64,000 nucleotides of DNA, from assembly GCA_020027875.1 (NCBI GenBank), contig JAHRHA010000006.1:34350-98349 (forward strand), read 5' to 3'. The DNA is from Micromonosporaceae bacterium. Lineage in GTDB: Bacteria > Actinomycetota > Actinomycetes > Mycobacteriales > Micromonosporaceae. The notes beneath the pieces were generated by a model. The model did no database searches. It had not been told where the DNA came from and saw nothing but the letters and a program-made list of their open reading frames with translations. Shown one piece after another: positions 34,382-43,415 of the stretch. Within the stretch, counting starts at the first letter, position 1; each line of letters starts with the position of its first letter. The position numbers and the translations under genes are program-made.

Positions 34382-34427
34382 TCGCGTGAGTGGATCACTA
34401 ACCACGCGACTGCGCCCTAGATCGACG
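34364..34427. repeat. 64-bp intergenic palindrome, copy 4
   Basis: The arms start GCGCGATCAAGG and end CCCTAGATCGACG around the loop GGATCACT. It lies between two convergent genes and contains both of their stop codons: TAG of the DUF559-like gene (34379-34381) and TAG of tadA on the other strand (34417-34419). Confidence 0.93.
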
Positions 34428-34956
34428 GGGAGCCCGGGGGGGTGGGGGGGCGGCGGGGCGGATGACGTTGCGGGGTAAAGAATTCGCGGACGAGGGCGGC
34501 GCACTCATCCTTGAGTACACCGGCGTAGACCTCGGTTCGATGGTTGAGGCGGGCGTCGCGAACGACATCCCAGAGCGAGCCGACCGCGCCGGTCTTGGGT
34601 TCCCAGGCGCCAAAGACAAGCGTCGATACTCGGGCAAGCACAAGAGCGCCCGCGCACATCGTGCACGGCTCTAGGGTGACCACGAGAGTGCAGGCATCCA
34701 GACGCCAGCCGCCCAGACGCAGCGCCGCGCGGCGAAGGGCCACGATCTCGGCGTGGGCTGCAGGGTCCCCGGTCAGCTCCCGCTCGTTGCGCCCGAAGGC
34801 CAGCTCGTCGCCATCGGGGCCATACACCACGGCGCCGACGGGAACATCCAGCGAACCGGACCCGGGCACCGACGAGCCTTCGGAGGCGGCCACGGCGAGG
34901 GCCCGACGCATCCACGTCTCGTGGCGGACCCGCCGGTCCGGGTCCGTATCGCTCAT
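34417..34956 (-). CDS. tadA: tRNA adenosine deaminase
   Basis: This 179-residue enzyme converts A34 of tRNA-Arg(ACG) to inosine. The zinc and catalytic residues are seen in HAEIVALRRA (His-Ala-Glu) and PCTMCAGAL (Cys-x-x-Cys). The Pro-rich C-terminus ends Pro-Ser-Ile, encoded by palindrome copy 4. Its start overlaps the stop of the partner gene upstream by ATGA. Confidence 0.95.
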   Translation of the reverse strand: MSDTDPDRRVRHETWMRRALAVAASEGSSVPGSGSLDVPVGAVVYGPDGDELAFGRNERELTGDPAAHAEIVALRRAALRLGGWRLDACTLVVTLEPCTMCAGALVLARVSTLVFGAWEPKTGAVGSLWDVVRDARLNHRTEVYAGVLKDECAALVREFFTPQRHPPRRPPTPPGSPSI

Positions 34957-35492
34957 GCCACGCGCAGTTCTTCGACCTCGTCACCGCAGCCGATGGCCTG
35001 GCAGACCTCGGCGGTGATATCGCTGGGCAGCATGCCCTCCTGCGAGCAGAGCTCTAGCAGCCGGCCAGCCGACACACCCAGATCTGCCAACAGGTCCGCA
35101 TCACCAGCGGGATCGGCGTCGGCGGGCGGCGGGGACTCGCTCGGCTCCTCCGACTCATCAGGGGACTCGCGCGGCTCAGCAACCGCGAGTTCTACCGCCT
35201 CCAGCTCGATCACCGGTTGGGCCACGTCGCCGAGCAACAGAGCGCCGATGCGGGACTCCTCGGCGAAGACGACGTCGGAGCCGAAGACCCTGAGGTCTTC
35301 ACCCTGATCGAGGCGGAGGATCACCAGGTACGCGTCGTCGGACTCGACGAACAACAGCGATACGTCGGCCGACGGGTCGGCGTCACGGAGCCGGTCGGCG
35401 ACGTCCTCGACGTCAGCCGCGTCGGCGAGCGAAACCTCGGACGCGGACCATCCGTCTGCGTTCCGCACGACCGCGGCAGCGAAGTAGGACAC
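34953..35492 (-). CDS. tRNA adenosine deaminase-associated protein
   Basis: This 179-residue acidic protein belongs to the actinobacterial family always found with tadA. It shows YFAAAVVRNADGWSASEV, DAYLVILRLDQGEDLRVFGSD, a Glu/Asp/Pro-rich linker (about 105-130), and the C-terminal LLELCSQEGMLPSDITAEVC with two or three Cys. The function is not known. It is translationally coupled to tadA (ATGA overlap). Confidence 0.88.
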   Translation of the reverse strand: MSYFAAAVVRNADGWSASEVSLADAADVEDVADRLRDADPSADVSLLFVESDDAYLVILRLDQGEDLRVFGSDVVFAEESRIGALLLGDVAQPVIELEAVELAVAEPRESPDESEEPSESPPPADADPAGDADLLADLGVSAGRLLELCSQEGMLPSDITAEVCQAIGCGDEVEELRVA

Positions 35493-35582
35493 GGTTCCCC
35501 CGGGTTGACTCTCTCACATACCCGACCATGACAACGACTGATCATGCCGTTCGATCTCCACCCAGGCGGCGACCGCGGCCGC

Positions 35583-35750
35583 TCAACCGGCTAGACGTCT
35601 CCGCACCGATTCGAGTTCGCGGATCCGCCCGCCGCGAACTCCCCATGCCCGCACTCGTTCGCGCACCGCCTTCGCCTCGGCCAGCTCGGCGAGTAGCCGC
35701 AGACGCCGCCGGTGCCGTTCCGGATCGACCTGCCGCAGCGTGAGATCCAT
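35583..35750 (-). CDS. Small Arg/Leu-rich coiled protein
   Basis: This 55-residue frame reads MDLTLRQVDPERHRRRLRLL, then AELAEAKAVRERVRAW, and ends in ELESVRRRLAG. The heptad-like helix pattern and strong third-position GC suggest a real gene. There is no clear ribosome site. It is unrecognised. Confidence 0.5.
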   Translation of the reverse strand: MDLTLRQVDPERHRRRLRLLAELAEAKAVRERVRAWGVRGGRIRELESVRRRLAG

Positions 35751-35832
35751 GCGCCGAGATTGCCGGCTTCACGCTCCGCAGTCAATACCGATCACTGGAC
35801 GCAGCGCGCCCTTCACGCAGGGCTACAGTGTG

Positions 35833-36219
35833 TCACCACAATGGCCAGCCCACCGTCAGCCATCGCTGCACCACGAGGCCAGCCGCGACCGCCACTCCCA
35901 TGCCCGTGGTGATCGCCACACCCGCCGCGACGCCCCGATCGCCGAACCGCATGAGCGCGAGTGCGCACAACCACGCCGCCGCCGACGCGGTCAAGGTTAG
36001 CCATATATATCCACGTGCCGATGTGGCGAGGAGTCCAAAAGACAGCAACCATGCCGCCGTCAGGCCGGCTCCAGAGAGCAGCGCACCGATGCGTACTGGG
36101 TGCGGCTCACGGAAGGTGGGCCTCGGCGGACCCGATGGAAAGAGACCCGACGGTGCCCGCGACTCCACGTTCACCAGCCTAGTAGCCGGCCCGGTGACGC
36201 GGCCGGGACTCGCCGGCAT
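35833..36219 (-). CDS. Small polytopic membrane protein
   Basis: This 128-residue protein has three or four hydrophobic segments (about 46-64, 70-88, 96-117) after a Pro/Arg-rich N-terminus, and ends WLTVGWPLW. The true start may be inside the first 40 residues. It is divergent from tyrA with 46 bp between. The function is unknown; it may be a small transporter subunit or a stress membrane protein. Confidence 0.65.
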   Translation of the reverse strand: MPASPGRVTGPATRLVNVESRAPSGLFPSGPPRPTFREPHPVRIGALLSGAGLTAAWLLSFGLLATSARGYIWLTLTASAAAWLCALALMRFGDRGVAAGVAITTGMGVAVAAGLVVQRWLTVGWPLW

Positions 36220-36265
36220 CCACCTGCGACACGCCGGCTAGTACGCCAAACTCCTCGGACTTACT

Positions 36266-37258
36266 GTGATCAGCGTGAACGTCGCGGTGATCGGGATGGG
36301 ACTCATCGGGGGCTCGCTGCTGCGCGCGCTCGCCACGGCCGGCCATTGGGTGATCGGGTACGACCTCGACCCGGCAACTCGGGCGATGGCCCGCACCGGC
36401 GCAGCGCAGGCGCCGAAGGAATCCCGGTGGCAGGTCGCGCCGTCGATCGCTGACGCCGTCGTCGCCGCCGACCTCGTCGTCGTCGCCACCCCGCTGACCG
36501 CAGTATCCCCGGTGCTTGACCAGATGGCCGGTGCGGGCTTCGCCGGCCTCGTCACCGACGTGGTATCGGTCAAGGAACCGGTCCGCGAACTCGTCGCTCG
36601 GCGGCTGCGGGCCGGCGGCATGCGCCTGGCGGCCTACGTCGGCGGACATCCGCTGGCCGGCCGGGAGACGGCCGGATTCGCGGCCACGGATCCCGCGCTA
36701 TTCCACGGATCCGCCTGGGTACTCTGCCTCGAGCAGGAGACGAACCTCGATGACTGGCTCACCCTGGCCCGTGTGGTGACCGGCCTCGGTGCGCGGGTCG
36801 TGCCCACCACCGCCGAGCAACATGACCGGGTGGTGGCCGCCGTATCGCATGTGCCTCATCTGCTCGCGGCGGCCCTGGCCACCGCCGTGGCGGACCCGCT
36901 CGCGGCGACCCTTGCCGCCGGATCCTTTCGGGATGGCACACGGGTCGCGGCGACCGCACCGGAACTCATCGCGTCGATGTGCGGCGGCAACGCGGGCCCG
37001 GTGCTAGACGCTCTTGATGAGGTGCTTGGTCGGCTCGACGAAGCGCGGGATGCGCTTGATTCGGACGATCCGATAGGAGCCGTACGGCGCTGGGCCGCGC
37101 CCGCCAACGCTGCCCGCACAGCCTGGCCGCGCGGTTGGAGTGCGCCGCGGCAGATCCCGGCGACACCCGAGGCCCTGCTCGCTCTCGGCGACGAGGGTGG
37201 CTGGGTCACCGCCATCGCCCCCGATGGCCGTACGGTCACGGCCGCCCGCCCGGTCTAG
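36266..37258 (+). CDS. tyrA: Prephenate dehydrogenase
   Basis: This 330-residue enzyme oxidises prephenate to 4-hydroxyphenylpyruvate in tyrosine synthesis. The Rossmann motif is VAVIGMGLIGGSLLRAL; catalytic-region motifs are VTDVVSVKEPV, YVGGHPLAGRETAGF (the key His) and VAAVSHVPHLLAAAL. The start is a GTG. Its 3' end adjoins palindrome copy 5. Confidence 0.94.
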   Translation: MISVNVAVIGMGLIGGSLLRALATAGHWVIGYDLDPATRAMARTGAAQAPKESRWQVAPSIADAVVAADLVVVATPLTAVSPVLDQMAGAGFAGLVTDVVSVKEPVRELVARRLRAGGMRLAAYVGGHPLAGRETAGFAATDPALFHGSAWVLCLEQETNLDDWLTLARVVTGLGARVVPTTAEQHDRVVAAVSHVPHLLAAALATAVADPLAATLAAGSFRDGTRVAATAPELIASMCGGNAGPVLDALDEVLGRLDEARDALDSDDPIGAVRRWAAPANAARTAWPRGWSAPRQIPATPEALLALGDEGGWVTAIAPDGRTVTAARPV

Positions 37259-37261
37259 CCT

Positions 37262-37325
37262 CGCCGATCTAGGGCCTTGCGACGTTAGTTGATCTCCGAT
37301 CGCGTCGCTAACCCCTAGATCGACG
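37262..37325. repeat. 64-bp intergenic palindrome, copy 5
   Basis: The arms start CGCCGATCTAGGG and end CCCCTAGATCGACG, loop TGATCTCC, inner subtype GCGACG/CGTCGC. It lies between convergent tyrA and mtnA and contains the TAG stop of mtnA (37315-37317). Confidence 0.92.
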
Positions 37326-38316
37326 AGGGGGTGGGGGGCGAGGAGGGTGGGTGGAGGGTGCGGCGGTCGGTGACGATCGCGGTCACGAGATGGTGGGGAG
37401 TCACGTCGAAGGCCGGGTTCACCGCCGCCGCCCCGTCCGGGGCAACCCTGGCATCGCCGAAACCCAACACCTCCGCGGCCGCGCGATCCTCGATCTCAAC
37501 GTCGGCCCCGGTGGCGGTGCTCTCATCCACTGTCGACTCGGGGGCCACCACGATGAACGGGATGCCGGCGGCTTGCGCGCCAAGGGCGTGGGCATAGCTG
37601 CCGACCTTGTTCACCACGTCGCCGTTGGCACACACCCGGTCCGCGCCAAGGATCACCGCATCCACCTCGCCGCGAGCCATCAGGAAGGGTCCGGCGGCGT
37701 CGACCGCGACCCGGTAGGGGATGCCGAGGCGCCCGAGTTCCCAGGCGGTAAGGCGGGCGCCCTGTAGCAGCGGCCGGGTTTCGCTGGCTATCACCGCGGC
37801 GAGCGCAGTTCGACGGTGCAGCTCCGCCACGACACCGAGTGCGGTGCCGCCGGTGACGGTGGCGAGGCCGCCGGTGTTGCAGTGCGTCAGCAGCCGCGGC
37901 GCCGGCCCGCACAGTTCGGTGACGAGGTCGGCGCCGCGCTGCGCCATCGCCTCGCTCGCCGAAATCTCAGCGTCGCGCATGGTGAGCGCGGCGGCGAGGA
38001 CCGCGTCGGCGCCGGAGGGCAGGGCGGCCATGGCCAGCCGGACGCCACGAGCCAGGTTGACAGCCGTTGGACGCGCGGTTTCGAGGCGGCGCACCGCCGA
38101 AGCGAGTACGGCCGGATCGTCCGGGTAAGTGCGTGCGGCGAGGGCCACGCCGAGTGCGCCGGCGACGCCCAGGGCTGGCGCGCCCCGTACGGCCAGCCGC
38201 ACGATGGCGTCGACCATCTCGTCCACAGTGGATATCCGAAGCCAGAGCTCGCGAGCCGGGAGCGCGGTCTGGTCAATGATCTCGACCGCGCCGTCCACCC
38301 AGTCGATTGTCCGCAC
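37315..38316 (-). CDS. mtnA: S-methyl-5-thioribose-1-phosphate isomerase
   Basis: This 333-residue enzyme of methionine salvage shows RGAPALGVAGALGVAL, LTHCNTGGLATVTGGTAL (catalytic Cys), GRGRR-type loops and GADRVCANGDVVNKVGSYAH (catalytic Asp). The length matches the family. The last residues (Ser-Ser-Ile) come from palindrome copy 5. No other salvage genes are adjacent. Confidence 0.95.
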   Translation of the reverse strand: MRTIDWVDGAVEIIDQTALPARELWLRISTVDEMVDAIVRLAVRGAPALGVAGALGVALAARTYPDDPAVLASAVRRLETARPTAVNLARGVRLAMAALPSGADAVLAAALTMRDAEISASEAMAQRGADLVTELCGPAPRLLTHCNTGGLATVTGGTALGVVAELHRRTALAAVIASETRPLLQGARLTAWELGRLGIPYRVAVDAAGPFLMARGEVDAVILGADRVCANGDVVNKVGSYAHALGAQAAGIPFIVVAPESTVDESTATGADVEIEDRAAAEVLGFGDARVAPDGAAAVNPAFDVTPHHLVTAIVTDRRTLHPPSSPPTPSSI

Positions 38317-38339
38317 GGCTTCCGAGCGTAGTCGCGGCG

Positions 38340-40199
38340 CTACGCGGTGGGCAGAGAGGCGTCCGAGATGTAGCGAGAGACAGCATCCTTGAGCACGTCC
38401 CGACTCTCCTTCGTCAGGCTCTCGCCCGTCCAGGTCTCCTGCAGGGAGAGGCGGCGTCCATCGTGGAGCGTCAGGTCGACCCGGATCGGCACGGACTTCA
38501 CAATGACCGCGCTCGCGACCTCCTCGAACGGGAGGAACACGTTCTGCTTGGCCAACTCGATGACTGGTGCCGAGCGGGCGAGGGCGACGAGGCGCTTCTT
38601 ACCGTTGTCCGTGCTCTTAGGGCACGGCACCATGATCAGGCCGTTGTCCAGGATGAGTACGTCATTCGGCGAATCGTTGACCTTGATGTTGGCTAGTCCG
38701 TCAATGATCTCGGCGCCGTGGGCCGTCGCGATCTGGTCCACCTGGGTCGCCACGCTCACGTCGATGCCAAGGTCCGCCAGGCGGGCCCGGGCGCCGTCGA
38801 GCGTCTCCGGTGAGGTCGCCAGGTTCGCCACCTCAGTCAGGTCGAAGGGTGCGCCGTCCGTCCGCGCGAACTCCGCTGCCGCGGCCCAGGAGTGCCGCCA
38901 ATGAGCCACTCCCGAGCGCACCGCGGCGACGCGGAAGAGCAGATGGAAGAGCCCAGCGAACCGCTGGCGGGCCTCCTTGCGGGTCGCGTCGGGAAAGAAC
39001 TGCTCCGCCAGCTCGCCCAACCGGCCGGACTCGACAATGCCGAGGACCGTGCCGAGGTCAGCTTGCTTCGAGCCGGCAAGCCTGGCCGCCGCCCGATAGA
39101 CCTGGTCGGCCGTGCGCTGCTCCTCCGTGACGACCGAGATCGCCGAGAACTCGTCCCACGACACGACCTTCCGGCCGCCGTAGTTGACCTCCTTCTCGGC
39201 CAGCGCGGCGCAGATCTGGTCGAACATCGGCAGCAGATTGCTGGCGGGGCGGGTGTCGACGCTGACCGGGACCTCCGGCATCGCCGCCATCGCCGCGACA
39301 CGCACCGCGATCGGCGGGTGTGAGTCCCACTTCGACTGCTCGCTCGGTGGCTCTGCGGCCCTGAGCCGCTCCAGCTCGTCGCCGCGCGCCGCCAGCATCC
39401 GGCCGAAGCCACCGAAGAAGTCCCGGGGCGCGTATCCCGCCTCCCAGCCGGGACCGATATAGCGCTCGAAGTAGAAGCCCCAGGCGGCGTCGACGACCGG
39501 CAGCTCGCGCAGGGCGCCCTGAGCGGTGGCTCGCCCCGCGACGCGGACGGATGCCTCATCGGCTTCGAGCTCCTGCCGGCGGGAGACCGCGGCCTCCACC
39601 AGGAAGTAAATCTTCGCGTACAGCTTGAAGATCCATCCAGATAGGTGGCCAGCGAGCTGTGAGACCGTGCCCTGGATGGCCAACCGGCCGCGGTAGGCGA
39701 TGGCGCTCAGCCGCGTGTGCTGGCCGGAGAAGTGGCCGAGTTCATGCGCGATGACCGCCCGGAGCTGCGCCACGGAGAGCGCCTGGAGCAGCGGCACGCC
39801 AAGGTAGAGCCGGCGGCGGCCACCAAGCAGGCCCAAGAGCTTCGCGTCCTCGGTGACCGCCGCATTGACGTCGGGGATGAGCAGGATCTCATCCGGCGCG
39901 CGGGTCTTCGCCTCGGCGGCGAGGTCCCGCACGGTGTGCCAGAGCTGGGGAGCCTGGTCCGGTCCGACCGGCAGCCCTGACGCACTATCAAGTTTGGCGC
40001 GCAGCACCCGCCACAGCGCGACGAGTACCCCGAACGCCACGACCACGGTGATATAGCTGAGCTTCGCCGCGCCGCTGCCGGCGTGCTCCTGCCACAGCCA
40101 GACCGACGCCCAGGCCAGCCCGCCGATGATGCCGAGTGCGAGTACGTAGAAACCAAGCAGCATCAGGACGGAGATCGCAGCGCGAATTGTAGTGATCAT
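38340..40199 (-). CDS. M48-family metalloprotease (HtpX/STE24-like)
   Basis: This 619-residue protein has two membrane helices near its N-terminus (about 5-27, 37-58), then the zinc motif AVIAHELGHFSGQH (HExxH) and the third ligand region EADEASVRVAG. A long C-terminal domain (about 330-619) of mixed structure is unusual for HtpX and may regulate or sense. The start at 40199 follows GGGGAGGAAG. It probably degrades damaged or misfolded membrane proteins. Confidence 0.9.
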   Translation of the reverse strand: MITTIRAAISVLMLLGFYVLALGIIGGLAWASVWLWQEHAGSGAAKLSYITVVVAFGVLVALWRVLRAKLDSASGLPVGPDQAPQLWHTVRDLAAEAKTRAPDEILLIPDVNAAVTEDAKLLGLLGGRRRLYLGVPLLQALSVAQLRAVIAHELGHFSGQHTRLSAIAYRGRLAIQGTVSQLAGHLSGWIFKLYAKIYFLVEAAVSRRQELEADEASVRVAGRATAQGALRELPVVDAAWGFYFERYIGPGWEAGYAPRDFFGGFGRMLAARGDELERLRAAEPPSEQSKWDSHPPIAVRVAAMAAMPEVPVSVDTRPASNLLPMFDQICAALAEKEVNYGGRKVVSWDEFSAISVVTEEQRTADQVYRAAARLAGSKQADLGTVLGIVESGRLGELAEQFFPDATRKEARQRFAGLFHLLFRVAAVRSGVAHWRHSWAAAAEFARTDGAPFDLTEVANLATSPETLDGARARLADLGIDVSVATQVDQIATAHGAEIIDGLANIKVNDSPNDVLILDNGLIMVPCPKSTDNGKKRLVALARSAPVIELAKQNVFLPFEEVASAVIVKSVPIRVDLTLHDGRRLSLQETWTGESLTKESRDVLKDAVSRYISDASLPTA

Positions 40200-40315
40200 G
40201 TTCTTCCTCCCCGGTGGCGGTAGCGACTCTATCGATGCGCCCGAGTGTGCGACAACCCCATCGGGAGCCCTAAGCTGGCGCGGCAAGCAGCCTGAGCAAC
40301 GGGGAGGATGATCAT

Positions 40316-41293
40316 ATGGGCCTGTTCAACCGCAAGAAGAAAGCGGAAGCGCCGGTGGCGCCCACGATCACGATCGACCCTTGCGTCGGCGACGCGAACG
40401 CACGGACGCTGCGGACGAACCTTGAGCGACGAGATTGGCGCGCGGCTCGGGATTTCCTGGTCGGCGTCGCCGACCCCGACGACCATGCCTTTTATATAGC
40501 AATATGTGCCGATGTGGTCGGCCTCGAGGACTGGATCGGCGAGTGGCAGGATGCGGAGCCGGAGTCAACCTTGCCGATCCTTGTACGCGGCGCTCGGGCG
40601 ATGTACCGCGCGGGCGAGGAGCGCGGCGCGGCGTACGCATCCCAGACCTCGGCGGACCAGCTCGAGAAGTTCCACAAGTGGATGACGTTCGCGGAGAACT
40701 GCCTGGACGAGGTGATAGAGCGGGACCCGGGCGACACGACCGCGCGAACGTGCCTTGTGACCACCTCCCGAGGCCGATCGATCAATCCGCCGGAGGCGCA
40801 GCGCCGTTTCGACGAGTTGATCGCGCGCCATCCGACTCACCTGATGGGGCACATGTCCCGGCTGCAGTACTTGTGCGAGAAGTGGTTCGGCAGCCACGAG
40901 CAGATGTTCGCCTTTGCCCGCGAGTCGGCCGCCAAGGCGCCTGCCGGCAACGCGCTAGGCGTCCTGATTCCGGACGCCCACATCGAGAAGTGGCTCCGCA
41001 TCGACCGGACCGAGTTCGACTACTTCAAGCAGCCCGAGGTGTTGGCCGAGGTGAATGAGGCGGCCGACCGGTCGATCCGCCACCCCGACTACCGCCGCCG
41101 CCCAGGCTGGCCGACGGTCCACAACACGTTCGCATTGGTCTTCTGCCTCGGCGATGACGACCGCGCCGCGGCGGAGCAGTTCGACCTTATCGGCGACCTC
41201 GTCACGAAGTATCCGTGGAGCTACGGCAGCGGGCGGCCCGCGGCCTGGTTCGAGAAGGTGCGCCGGCTGTCGTACGAAGCCATCGGCCGATAG
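40316..41293 (+). CDS. TPR-like cytoplasmic protein
   Basis: This 325-residue protein has a basic start (GLFNRKKKAEAP) then helical pairs such as LERRDWRAARDFLVGVAD, KFHKWMTFAENCLDEVIERD and SRLQYLCEKWFGSHEQMFAF. The pattern resembles tetratricopeptide repeats. No catalytic motif is seen. It is divergent from the M48 gene with 116 bp between. I do not recognise a named family with confidence. Confidence 0.75.
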   Translation: MGLFNRKKKAEAPVAPTITIDPCVGDANARTLRTNLERRDWRAARDFLVGVADPDDHAFYIAICADVVGLEDWIGEWQDAEPESTLPILVRGARAMYRAGEERGAAYASQTSADQLEKFHKWMTFAENCLDEVIERDPGDTTARTCLVTTSRGRSINPPEAQRRFDELIARHPTHLMGHMSRLQYLCEKWFGSHEQMFAFARESAAKAPAGNALGVLIPDAHIEKWLRIDRTEFDYFKQPEVLAEVNEAADRSIRHPDYRRRPGWPTVHNTFALVFCLGDDDRAAAEQFDLIGDLVTKYPWSYGSGRPAAWFEKVRRLSYEAIGR

Positions 41294-41334
41294 CTTGCGC
41301 GGGGGCGGGCGACGAGTGCCCTAGGCTCGGGCGC

Positions 41335-42408
41335 ATGGCCACTCGGGACCCGGTTGCCGATCTGCGTCGGATCGCCTTTCTACTGGAGCGGGCGAACGAG
41401 GCGACCTACCGGGTACGGGCGTTCCGCGGCGCCGCCACCGCCCTCGCAGCATTGACGGCCGAGGAGATCGCGACCCGAGCGGCGGACGGGACACTCACCA
41501 AGGTCAGCGGTGTGGGCGACGTGACCGCCCGCTGTGTGGTCGAGTCGCTGCGCGGGGAGGAGCCGGTTTACCTACGGCGTCTGGACGCCACGGCCGGATC
41601 TGATGTCGGCGAGGCCGCGGCCGCACTTCGGCAGGCGCTGCTCGGTGACTGCCACGCGCACTCCGACTGGTCCGATGGCGGTTCGCCGATCGAGGACATG
41701 GTCGCGGCGGCGATCGAGCTCGGCCACTCGTACCTCGTGCTCACGGACCACTCGCCGAGGCTCACCGTGGCCCGCGGGCTCTCGGCGGAGCGCCTCCGCG
41801 AACAGCTGGACGTAGTGGCCGCCATCAACACCACGCTCGTTGACGCCTCGGTGGACTTCCACCTGCTCACCGGCATCGAGGTCGACATCCTCGCCGATGG
41901 CTCGCTGGATCAGGAGGACTCGCTGCTGGCCCGGTTGGACGTCGTCGTCGGCTCTGTCCACAGTGGCCTTCGTGAGGAGGCGGACACGATGACGCGACGG
42001 ATGCTCAAGGCCGTGGCCAACCCGCACCTCGACATCCTCGGTCACTGCACAGGGCGAAGGCTCGCGACCTCGTCGGAGGGCGGGGATCGGGCACACCGCG
42101 GCGGCCGGGGCCGGCCGGAGAGTCAGTTTGACGCCGAGGCCGTCTTCACTGCCTGCGCGTCACTGGGCAAGGCGGTCGAGATCAACTGCCGCCCGGACCG
42201 CCTGGATCCGCCGAAGCGGTTGCTGCGCCAGGCGTACGAGATTGGCTGCCTCCTGGCCATCGATACCGACGCGCACGCACCGGGCCAGCTCGACTGGCTG
42301 CCCAACGGCTGCGAACGCGCCGCGCTGTGCGGGGTCGAGGCTAGCCGGGTCGTGAACACCTGGCCCACGGACCAACTGGTCAGCTGGGCCGCCGACCACG
42401 AGAACTGA
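41335..42408 (+). CDS. PHP-domain phosphoesterase with HhH region (PolX C-terminal type)
   Basis: This 357-residue protein has an N-terminal helix-hairpin-helix region (KVSGVGDVTARCVVESLRG) and a PHP domain: GDCHAHSDWSDG, LVLTDHSPRLTVA, GIEVDILADG, VGSVHSG, ILGHCTGR and DTDAHA, which carry the metal ligands. It resembles PolX without the polymerase domain. It probably hydrolyses phosphates on DNA ends or nucleotides. A low-complexity loop (GGRGRPESQ) interrupts the domain. The ATG lacks a ribosome site and follows CTAGGCT, suggesting leaderless translation. Confidence 0.88.
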   Translation: MATRDPVADLRRIAFLLERANEATYRVRAFRGAATALAALTAEEIATRAADGTLTKVSGVGDVTARCVVESLRGEEPVYLRRLDATAGSDVGEAAAALRQALLGDCHAHSDWSDGGSPIEDMVAAAIELGHSYLVLTDHSPRLTVARGLSAERLREQLDVVAAINTTLVDASVDFHLLTGIEVDILADGSLDQEDSLLARLDVVVGSVHSGLREEADTMTRRMLKAVANPHLDILGHCTGRRLATSSEGGDRAHRGGRGRPESQFDAEAVFTACASLGKAVEINCRPDRLDPPKRLLRQAYEIGCLLAIDTDAHAPGQLDWLPNGCERAALCGVEASRVVNTWPTDQLVSWAADHEN

Positions 42409-43342
42409 CCTTGACGGAACGGAAGGTCACCCCCTGGGCGATGGCGACGCCGGCCAGGACGATCAGCGCCCCCACCGGCTCGTACCAGTGAATCTGCTCG
42501 CCCAATACGACGACCCCGAGAGCGGTCGCGAAGAGCGGGATCAGGTACGTGACGGTGGAGGCCGTGGTGGCTCCGGCGACCCGGATGACCCGGTAGCTGA
42601 GCCAGAAGGCGAGACCCGTACCAAGCGCCCCCAGGGCGAGGACGCTGGCAATGACATCGGCCGACAGGCTCGTCGGGGACGGCGGCGCTCCGGCCAACAG
42701 CGGCGCGATGATGGCGAGCTGCGCCGTTGCGGCCACGAGCTGGGTTGCGGCGAAGGCGACCCCCGACTCGGACCGGCCCGCGACGACCCGCCGGGTGTAC
42801 GGGATCGTGAAGCCGTAACAGACGGCGGCGGCCGCGCAGAGCAGTTGCCCGATCAGCTCGCCACCGCCGACGCCCTGCCACACACCCAGTACCACAAGCA
42901 CGCCGACGAATCCGACCAGCAGGCCAAGCACCCGCTGGCGGGTCGGTCGCTCCTCGGGCAGAAAGGCGATGACGACCAGCAGAACCATGAGTGGCGTCGT
43001 GCCGTTCCAGATGCCCGCAATGATCGACGAGACGTACCGCTCGCCGTAGCCGAACAGGGTGAACGGGAGCACATTGCCGATGAACGCGATCCCCGCCAAG
43101 CGCCCCCACAGCCGGCGGTCCCGAGGCAACCGGTCTCGAGTGACGAGGACCACAACGAGCAGCACGAGCATGCCCGCCGCACAGCGGATGAGCGTGACAT
43201 AGACCGGGTGGAGCTCGCTGATGCCGACCTTGATGAAGAGGAAGCTCGAGCCCCAAATCAACGCGAGCACCATGAAAGCGGGCAGCCAGCTGCCGGTATG
43301 GGGCCGGGCCGGCGGTTTCTCGGTAAGGAGCGCAGCAGTCAC
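42380..43342 (-). CDS. EamA/DMT-family exporter
   Basis: This 320-residue protein has ten predicted membrane helices in two EamA halves: FMVLALIWGSSFLFIKVGIS, then FTLFGYGERYVSSIIAGIWN in the first, and SYRVIRVAGATTASTVTYLI, then VLGEQIHWYEPVGALIVL in the second. It probably exports a metabolite or amino acid. The GTG at 43342 follows GGATAGGGGCC and may be leaderless; an upstream start at 43372 is possible. Its 3' end overlaps the PHP gene by 29 bp on the opposite strand. Confidence 0.9.
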   Translation of the reverse strand: MTAALLTEKPPARPHTGSWLPAFMVLALIWGSSFLFIKVGISELHPVYVTLIRCAAGMLVLLVVVLVTRDRLPRDRRLWGRLAGIAFIGNVLPFTLFGYGERYVSSIIAGIWNGTTPLMVLLVVIAFLPEERPTRQRVLGLLVGFVGVLVVLGVWQGVGGGELIGQLLCAAAAVCYGFTIPYTRRVVAGRSESGVAFAATQLVAATAQLAIIAPLLAGAPPSPTSLSADVIASVLALGALGTGLAFWLSYRVIRVAGATTASTVTYLIPLFATALGVVVLGEQIHWYEPVGALIVLAGVAIAQGVTFRSVKVSSRGRRPS

Positions 43343-43415
43343 GGCCCCTATCCTGCCTGGCGGGTACGACATCGTCTCGCGACTTTCGGACCGCGCGGTC
43401 GGCTAGGGTCGGCAC

